From assembly GCA_020348925.1 (NCBI GenBank), contig CP070758.1, positions 1,942,426 through 1,951,464 of the forward strand: 9,039 nucleotides of DNA. Direction: 5' to 3'. Shown here piece by piece: positions 5,924 to 9,039 of this stretch (the first letter of the stretch is position 1; each line of letters starts with the position of its first letter). The notes under the pieces were generated by a model that saw only the letters and a list, made by a program, of their open reading frames with translations, was not told the origin of the DNA and made no database searches. This DNA is from Gemmatimonadota bacterium. Lineage in GTDB: Bacteria > JBHIER01 > G020348925. Both the position numbers and the translations under genes were made by a program.

Positions 5924-8056
5924 ATGACCGCGCACGGATTGAACGTTTCGAAAGCACTTTTTTCTCCCAAATCGGTGGCCGTTGTTGGCGCTTCATCCAG
6001 AAAAGGGAGTGTCGGGAATGCGATCTTTTCAAATATTCTCCTGAACGGATATACTGGCATTGTCTATCCGGTCAATCCTAAGGCCCACGGCATTCTGGGT
6101 GTTCGAGCCTACCACACGGTTTGGGATCTTCCCGGTGCGGTGGATCTGGCCGTTATCATTGTCCCCAGTGCTGCGGTTCCCGCCGTGCTGGAGGAGTGCG
6201 GAGAAAAGGGCGTCAAAGGAGCCGTTGTCATCACCGCCGGGTTTAAAGAGATCGGGCAGGAGGGACTTGAACTGGAACAGAAAGTGAAAGAGGCGCTCAA
6301 GAAGTACAACATGTTACTGATCGGACCGAATTGTCTGGGGATTATTAATACCGATCCCGGGTTCTCCCTGAATGCCACCTTCGCCCGGTCCATGCCCAGA
6401 CAAGGGAATATTGCCTTCATATCACAGAGCGGGGCTCTGGGCGTGGCTGCACTGGAATACGCTCGCGAACAGAATATTGGCCTCTCGAAATTCGTCTCGA
6501 TGGGTAATAAAGCGGATGTGACAGAGACAGATCTGCTGATGGCTTTCAAAGACGATCCTCAAACCGACGTAATTCTGTTGTATCTTGAGGAACTTGCCGA
6601 TCCCAAAGGATTTATCGAACAGGCCAGAGACATCACGGGTGACGTTCAACATAAGAAACCTATCCTGGCCATTAAATCCGGCCGGACAGCGGAGGGAGCC
6701 AAGGCGGCGTCGTCACATACAGGGGCATTGGCCAGTTCCGATGAAGCCTATGATGCCGTCTTTATCGAGTCAGGGGTCCTTCGGGTGGAATCGCTGGAGG
6801 AGCTCTTTGACTACGCCCAGGCCTTTGCCAACCAGCCATTGCCCAAGGACAACAGGGTGGCTATTGTGACCAATGCGGGCGGGCCGGGTATTATGGCCAC
6901 CGACGTCTGCATCCGACGCGGACTCAAACTGGCCAGGCTGACTGAAGAGACTACGAAAAAGTTGAGGGCGGAGCTGCCGCCGACGGCCAATATCCATAAT
7001 CCCATCGATGTCATCGGAGATGCGAAATCGGAACGGTACAAATCGGCTCTGAATTTCGTTCTGGAGGATAAGAATGTCGACGGCGTGATTGTCATCAGTA
7101 CACCTCAGCTGATGACCGATCTCCAAGCTATTGCAAAAACGGTCGTGGAGACGGCACAGAACACTGAAAAACCGATCCTGAGTTGTTTCATGGCCACAGA
7201 GGATATATCGGAGACCCTCCGAATTCTTGATGAGGAACATGTGCCTCACTATCTCTTTCCGGAAGCGGCGGCCCGGGCTATGGCCACTATGGCCGAATAC
7301 GCCTGGTGGGTGCATCGTCCTCGGACGAAGGTGCGAAACTTCGCAAATGTGAGGAAGGATCAGGCAAAGCAGGTTATCGACAGAGCCAAAAAAGAGGGGA
7401 GGGCATTTCTCCCGGAGCCTGAGGCCCACGCGGTGTTGCAGGCATACGGGTTCCCTGTCCTGAAATCCAAACTGGCCGTCAACCTGGAGGAGGCTCTCGC
7501 AGCGGCGGAAGATATTGGATTTCCCGTTGTGGTGAAAATCGTCTCCCCCCAAATTCTGCATAAAATTGATGTGGGTGGAGTGAAGGTCAATATACAGACG
7601 AAAGGGGAGCTCCGGAAGGCGTATCAAAATCTTATGGCCAGCATCAAGGGAAACAGGCCCGATGCTGAAATCTGGGGAGTGTTTGTTCAAAAAATGGCGG
7701 AGAATGGCAAGGAGACCATTATCGGCATGAATCGGGACCCGCATTTCGGTCCGATTCTTCTGTTCGGTCTGGGCGGGATTTACGTCGAACTGTTCAAGGA
7801 TGTCAGCTTCAGGATCGCCCCGCTTCGGGAACTCGGTGCGCGTCGCATGATCAGGCAAATTCGCGGATACAAAATGTTCGAAGGGTTCCGAGGGGAGCCG
7901 CCCTCGGATACAGAGGCTATTGCCGAGTGTCTTCAGAGGTTATCGCAGCTGGTGATTGACTGTGATGAAATTGATGAGCTGGACATCAATCCTTTGATTG
8001 TTTACAATGAGGGTGATGGGGCGGTGGTCGTCGACGCACGAATATTACTCAAATGA
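5924..8056 (+). CDS. Acetate--CoA ligase (ADP-forming), fused alpha-beta subunits
   Basis: A cytoplasmic enzyme (710 aa) expected to convert acetyl-CoA + ADP + Pi to acetate + ATP + CoA, conserving energy by substrate-level phosphorylation. The alpha-like part has a CoA-binding Rossmann domain (GASSRKGSVG, about 22-31), succinyl-CoA-ligase-like segments (GPNCLGI, about 134-140; SQSGALG, about 167-173) and SSHTGALA with the presumed phosphohistidine at 265. The beta-like ATP-grasp domain fills about 481-710, with SPQILHKIDVGGV (histidine about 546) and a DELDINPL end. No GNAT domain follows, which argues against a Pat-type protein acetyltransferase of similar architecture. ATG 5924 is preferred over in-frame ATG 5912 because GGAGG (5914-5918) is placed to serve it; 5912 has no such site. 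Pairing with the oxidoreductase supports acetate as product. Other short acyl-CoAs remain possible because specificity is not readable here. Confidence 0.93.
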   Translation: MTAHGLNVSKALFSPKSVAVVGASSRKGSVGNAIFSNILLNGYTGIVYPVNPKAHGILGVRAYHTVWDLPGAVDLAVIIVPSAAVPAVLEECGEKGVKGAVVITAGFKEIGQEGLELEQKVKEALKKYNMLLIGPNCLGIINTDPGFSLNATFARSMPRQGNIAFISQSGALGVAALEYAREQNIGLSKFVSMGNKADVTETDLLMAFKDDPQTDVILLYLEELADPKGFIEQARDITGDVQHKKPILAIKSGRTAEGAKAASSHTGALASSDEAYDAVFIESGVLRVESLEELFDYAQAFANQPLPKDNRVAIVTNAGGPGIMATDVCIRRGLKLARLTEETTKKLRAELPPTANIHNPIDVIGDAKSERYKSALNFVLEDKNVDGVIVISTPQLMTDLQAIAKTVVETAQNTEKPILSCFMATEDISETLRILDEEHVPHYLFPEAAARAMATMAEYAWWVHRPRTKVRNFANVRKDQAKQVIDRAKKEGRAFLPEPEAHAVLQAYGFPVLKSKLAVNLEEALAAAEDIGFPVVVKIVSPQILHKIDVGGVKVNIQTKGELRKAYQNLMASIKGNRPDAEIWGVFVQKMAENGKETIIGMNRDPHFGPILLFGLGGIYVELFKDVSFRIAPLRELGARRMIRQIRGYKMFEGFRGEPPSDTEAIAECLQRLSQLVIDCDEIDELDINPLIVYNEGDGAVVVDARILLK

Positions 8057-8126
8057 GATAAAAATTTCTATTCCAGGATCGTTAGGAAAAAAAGCCACAC
8101 CGACGCAACGTACCAATCTTCGATAA

Positions 8127-8143
8127 TTGTTCTAGGCGAACAA
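8127..8143. repeat. Inverted repeat TTGTTC-N5-GAACAA after the ligase gene
   Basis: Perfect 6-bp arms (8127-8132 and 8138-8143) lie about 70 bp after the ligase stop codon. No T-run follows, so it is not a classical terminator, although it could mark the 3' end of the operon mRNA or bind a protein. No better terminator was seen in 8057-8170. Confidence 0.3.
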
Positions 8144-8178
8144 CCCCTCACACTGTCTCTCGCAGTTCGAAGAAACCC

Positions 8179-8207
8179 TTGACAATCCAAAGCATCTGGT
8201 GTATATT
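8179..8207 (+). promoter_or_regulatory. Sigma-70 promoter upstream of the tRNA-Ser genes
   Basis: A consensus -35 box TTGACA (8179-8184), an optimal 17-bp spacer and a TATATT -10 box (8202-8207) make this the strongest housekeeping promoter in the window. Transcription should start near 8214, about 125 bases before the first tRNA, giving a leader to be removed during maturation. It probably drives both tRNA-Ser genes. Confidence 0.72.
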
Positions 8208-8238
8208 TGGAAGCCCTGTTTTGATGGACATCGTGGTA

Positions 8239-8259
8239 TTTTTGGACACTTTTTGGACA
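8239..8259 (+). repeat. Tandem TTTTTGGACA decamers
   Basis: TTTTTGGACA occurs at 8239-8248 and again at 8250-8259, an 11-bp period, with a partial third copy, TGGACA, at 8225-8230. The block lies just downstream of the predicted start of the tRNA-Ser transcript. Function unknown; it may be a fortuitous or decayed repeat. Confidence 0.45.
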
Positions 8260-8338
8260 AACAGTCCTTTTCTGCTCCTTCGAAGAGAGGCTTTTGGTCT
8301 TTGACAGGCACTTATTTTCTCTTGATTTGAAAGTTTTT

Positions 8339-8422
8339 GGAGGGCTAGTCCTAACTGGTAAGGCAGCGGACTTGAAATCCGCCGGGTTTAGGCCCATGGG
8401 GGTTCGAATCCCTCGCCCTCCG
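8339..8422 (+). tRNA. tRNA-Ser (anticodon UGA)
   Basis: The acceptor strands GGAGGGC (8339-8345) and GCCCTCC (8415-8421) pair perfectly, with discriminator G at 8422. The anticodon arm GCGGA-CTTGAAA-TCCGC gives anticodon TGA, read as serine UCA-type codons. The T arm GGGGG-TTCGAAT-CCCTC has the invariant TTCGA loop and one G-T pair. A long variable arm between the anticodon and T arms fits the class II serine family. CCA is not encoded (CCT follows the discriminator), so the 3' end needs CCA-adding enzyme. TCA as a selenocysteine anticodon was considered and excluded, because the loop reads TGA and the acceptor stem is 7 bp. Confidence 0.95.
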
Positions 8423-8424
8423 CC

Positions 8425-8444
8425 TTCTCGAGTAAGCTTGAGAA
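8425..8444 (+). other. Hairpin between the two tRNA-Ser genes
   Basis: TTCTCGAG (8425-8432) pairs with CTTGAGAA (8437-8444) around a TAAG loop, eight pairs with one wobble. It begins two bases after the first tRNA. No T-run follows, so it is more likely a processing structure than a terminator. The two tRNAs may therefore share one precursor. Confidence 0.4.
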
Positions 8445-8509
8445 ATCCAAAAGAGAAAGTCCGAAACTCAAAATTGTTCCGAATGTTGGTTCATTTGGAT
8501 TTTGGATTT
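8443..8509. repeat. Spaced inverted repeat in the tRNA-Ser spacer
   Basis: AAATCCAAAA (8443-8452) is the exact reverse complement of TTTTGGATTT (8500-8509). The right arm is part of a short direct duplication (TTTGGATTTTGGATTT, 8494-8509). The 47 bases between contain loosely related AAACTCAAAA-type words. This has the look of a small, decayed palindromic intergenic element, but one copy cannot prove that it is mobile or dispersed. Confidence 0.4.
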
Positions 8510-8520
8510 ACGAGGTCGTC

Positions 8521-8610
8521 GGAGAGGTGGCCGAGTCGGCTGAAGGCACTCGCCTGCTAAGCGAGTGTAGGGGTAAAACCTTACCGTGGGTTCGAATCCC
8601 ACCCTCTCCG
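8521..8610 (+). tRNA. tRNA-Ser (anticodon GCU)
   Basis: The acceptor strands GGAGAGG (8521-8527) and CCTCTCC (8603-8609) pair perfectly, with discriminator G at 8610. The anticodon arm CTCGC-CTGCTAA-GCGAG gives anticodon GCT, which reads AGC and AGU serine codons. A long variable arm (TGTAGGGGTAAAACCTTACC region) and T arm GTGGG-TTCGAAT-CCCAC complete a class II serine tRNA. CCA is not encoded. The gene is followed at once by CTTTTTCTTT, which together with the stable 3' stem may end transcription. Confidence 0.95.
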
Positions 8611-8650
8611 CTTTTTCTTTATCCTGAGGCGATTTCATCACGCTTGAGTC

Positions 8651-8770
8651 CATTATCTATTTTCTCATTCCCGCTTCACATATTTCCGCTTTCTCGCATT
8701 TACCCATTCACTTATCCGTTCTTCGCACCCCAGCACCTCTGCACCCATGCTCCTCTGCCTTCCTTCTCCC
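8651..8770. other. Pyrimidine-rich, G-poor intergenic tract
   Basis: By eye, 94 of these 120 bases are C or T and only 9 are G on the + strand, a skew unlike the neighbouring genes. No convincing start codon with a ribosome binding site, and no coding signal, was found here on either strand. The right third contains a degenerate octamer tandem repeat, annotated separately. It is probably a decayed low-complexity sequence. Confidence 0.6.
8719..8758. repeat. Degenerate 8-bp tandem repeat, five units
   Basis: Five consecutive octamers each end in GC: TTCTTCGC, ACCCCAGC, ACCTCTGC, ACCCATGC and TCCTCTGC. On the other strand the unit approximates GCAGAGGT. Copies differ at several positions, so the array is old or imperfect. 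The length is not a multiple of three per unit, and there is no sign that it is translated. Confidence 0.6.
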
Positions 8771-8821
8771 TGCAATAAATTGTCAATTTTAGAAAAACCA
8801 AAACGTTGCGAAATAAAAGTC

Positions 8822-8855
8822 TTGATTTCGGTTCTTATTCATCTATTATTATAAT
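8822..8855 (+). promoter_or_regulatory. Possible sigma-70 promoter before the 45-codon ORF
   Basis: TTGATT (8822-8827) and TATTAT (8844-8849) are 16 bp apart. A perfect TATAAT lies at 8850-8855, but it is 22 bp from that -35 box. The AT-rich context is promoter-like. Transcription would start about 20 bases before the small ORF at 8879 or serve a gene beyond the window. Confidence 0.4.
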
Positions 8856-8878
8856 CTGCGTACTGGCATGATCAGCGA

Positions 8879-9016
8879 ATGAATCCATCTTCACAAGGCG
8901 CTTCAATTGGAATACAAGATACAGGGTTTAGTTCTTCGAATTTCACAGTATCCGAATATATTCAGAAGGAGATGAGGGATGATATCGTGAGGTGCATACA
9001 GAAAATGCAAAAATAA
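8879..9016 (+). CDS. Possible small protein, 45 aa, not recognised
   Basis: ATG 8879 to TAA 9014-9016 encodes 45 residues: a Ser/Gly-rich first half (MNPSSQGASIG...FSSSN) and a charged, probably helical second half (SEYIQKEMRDDIVRCIQKMQK). The second half resembles neither a membrane segment nor a signal peptide. A promoter-like sequence lies just upstream (8822-8855). Against it, no clear Shine-Dalgarno precedes the ATG, and the length is near chance for AT-rich DNA. No family is recognised, and it could be a relic of a longer gene. Confidence 0.3.
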   Translation: MNPSSQGASIGIQDTGFSSSNFTVSEYIQKEMRDDIVRCIQKMQK

Positions 9017-9039
9017 TTCAACCTCGGCACCACCGTCCC

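Noticed and set aside
6770-7858. Long open frame on the minus strand (362 codons) inside the ligase gene
   Set aside because: It is antisense to the conserved alpha and ATP-grasp domains, has no recognisable motif, and is rich in residues typical of reverse-complement translation.
8301-8330. Second TTGACA box just before the first tRNA-Ser
   Set aside because: No acceptable -10 box occurs at 16-18 bp spacing, so it is not called a promoter.
8068-8397. Minus-strand open frame of 109 codons
   Set aside because: It runs antisense through the first tRNA-Ser and its promoter; the N-terminus is the translated tRNA complement.
1-8610. Possible genomic island bounded by tRNA genes
   Set aside because: There is no integrase, no matching direct repeats between the left and right tRNAs, and the enclosed genes are ordinary central metabolism with even composition.
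8527-8778. Plus-strand open frame of 83 codons after the second tRNA
   Set aside because: It starts inside tRNA-Ser(GCU) and continues into the low-complexity pyrimidine tract, with no ribosome binding site.
8868-8878. TGGCATG...GC resembling a second sigma-54 promoter
   Set aside because: The GG and GC are eight rather than ten bases apart, which breaks the required spacing.

Overview
The window reads as chromosomal DNA of an anaerobic bacterium, most likely one of the Desulfobacterota (former Deltaproteobacteria) or a similar sigma-54-using anaerobe. This rests on a homodimer-type pyruvate:ferredoxin oxidoreductase next to an ADP-forming acetate--CoA ligase, a -24/-12 promoter with an adjacent sigma-54 activator gene, and moderate GC content. 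The taxonomic placement is inference, because no marker gene is present.

Layout, left to right. Bases 1-21 are the 3' end of a tRNA gene with an encoded CCA, followed by a rho-independent terminator (28-57). After a leader region comes a PAS-AAA+-Fis sigma-54 activator gene (290-1714, TTG start). The 205-bp gap that follows is dense in signals: an 18-bp perfect palindrome just after the stop codon, a half-site copy, a second inverted repeat, a terminator-like hairpin whose T-run runs directly into a sigma-54 promoter (1855-1870), and a 16-bp palindrome just after the predicted transcription start. That promoter should drive a tightly packed three-gene operon: a thioredoxin-fold protein with a CGSS active site instead of CxxC (1920-2282), a complete pyruvate:ferredoxin oxidoreductase (2324-5911), and a fused alpha-beta ADP-forming acetate--CoA ligase (5924-8056). 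To the right are a consensus housekeeping promoter (8179-8207), tRNA-Ser(UGA) (8339-8422) and tRNA-Ser(GCU) (8521-8610). A repeat-bearing, pyrimidine-rich intergenic stretch and an uncertain 45-codon ORF (8879-9016) finish the window.

How the genes work together. The oxidoreductase converts pyruvate and CoA to acetyl-CoA, CO2 and reduced ferredoxin. The ligase converts acetyl-CoA, ADP and Pi to acetate, ATP and CoA. Together they form a two-enzyme pyruvate-to-acetate, ATP-forming module that does not need phosphotransacetylase and acetate kinase. The PAS activator encoded just upstream is the obvious candidate to switch this operon through sigma-54. The monothiol thioredoxin-like protein, first in the operon, is the least explained component and the best lead for something undescribed.

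No CRISPR array, transposase, integrase or toxin-antitoxin pair was seen. The start codons given here for the thioredoxin-like gene (1920) and the ligase (5924) are shorter than the longest open frames, and the reasons are stated in those entries.
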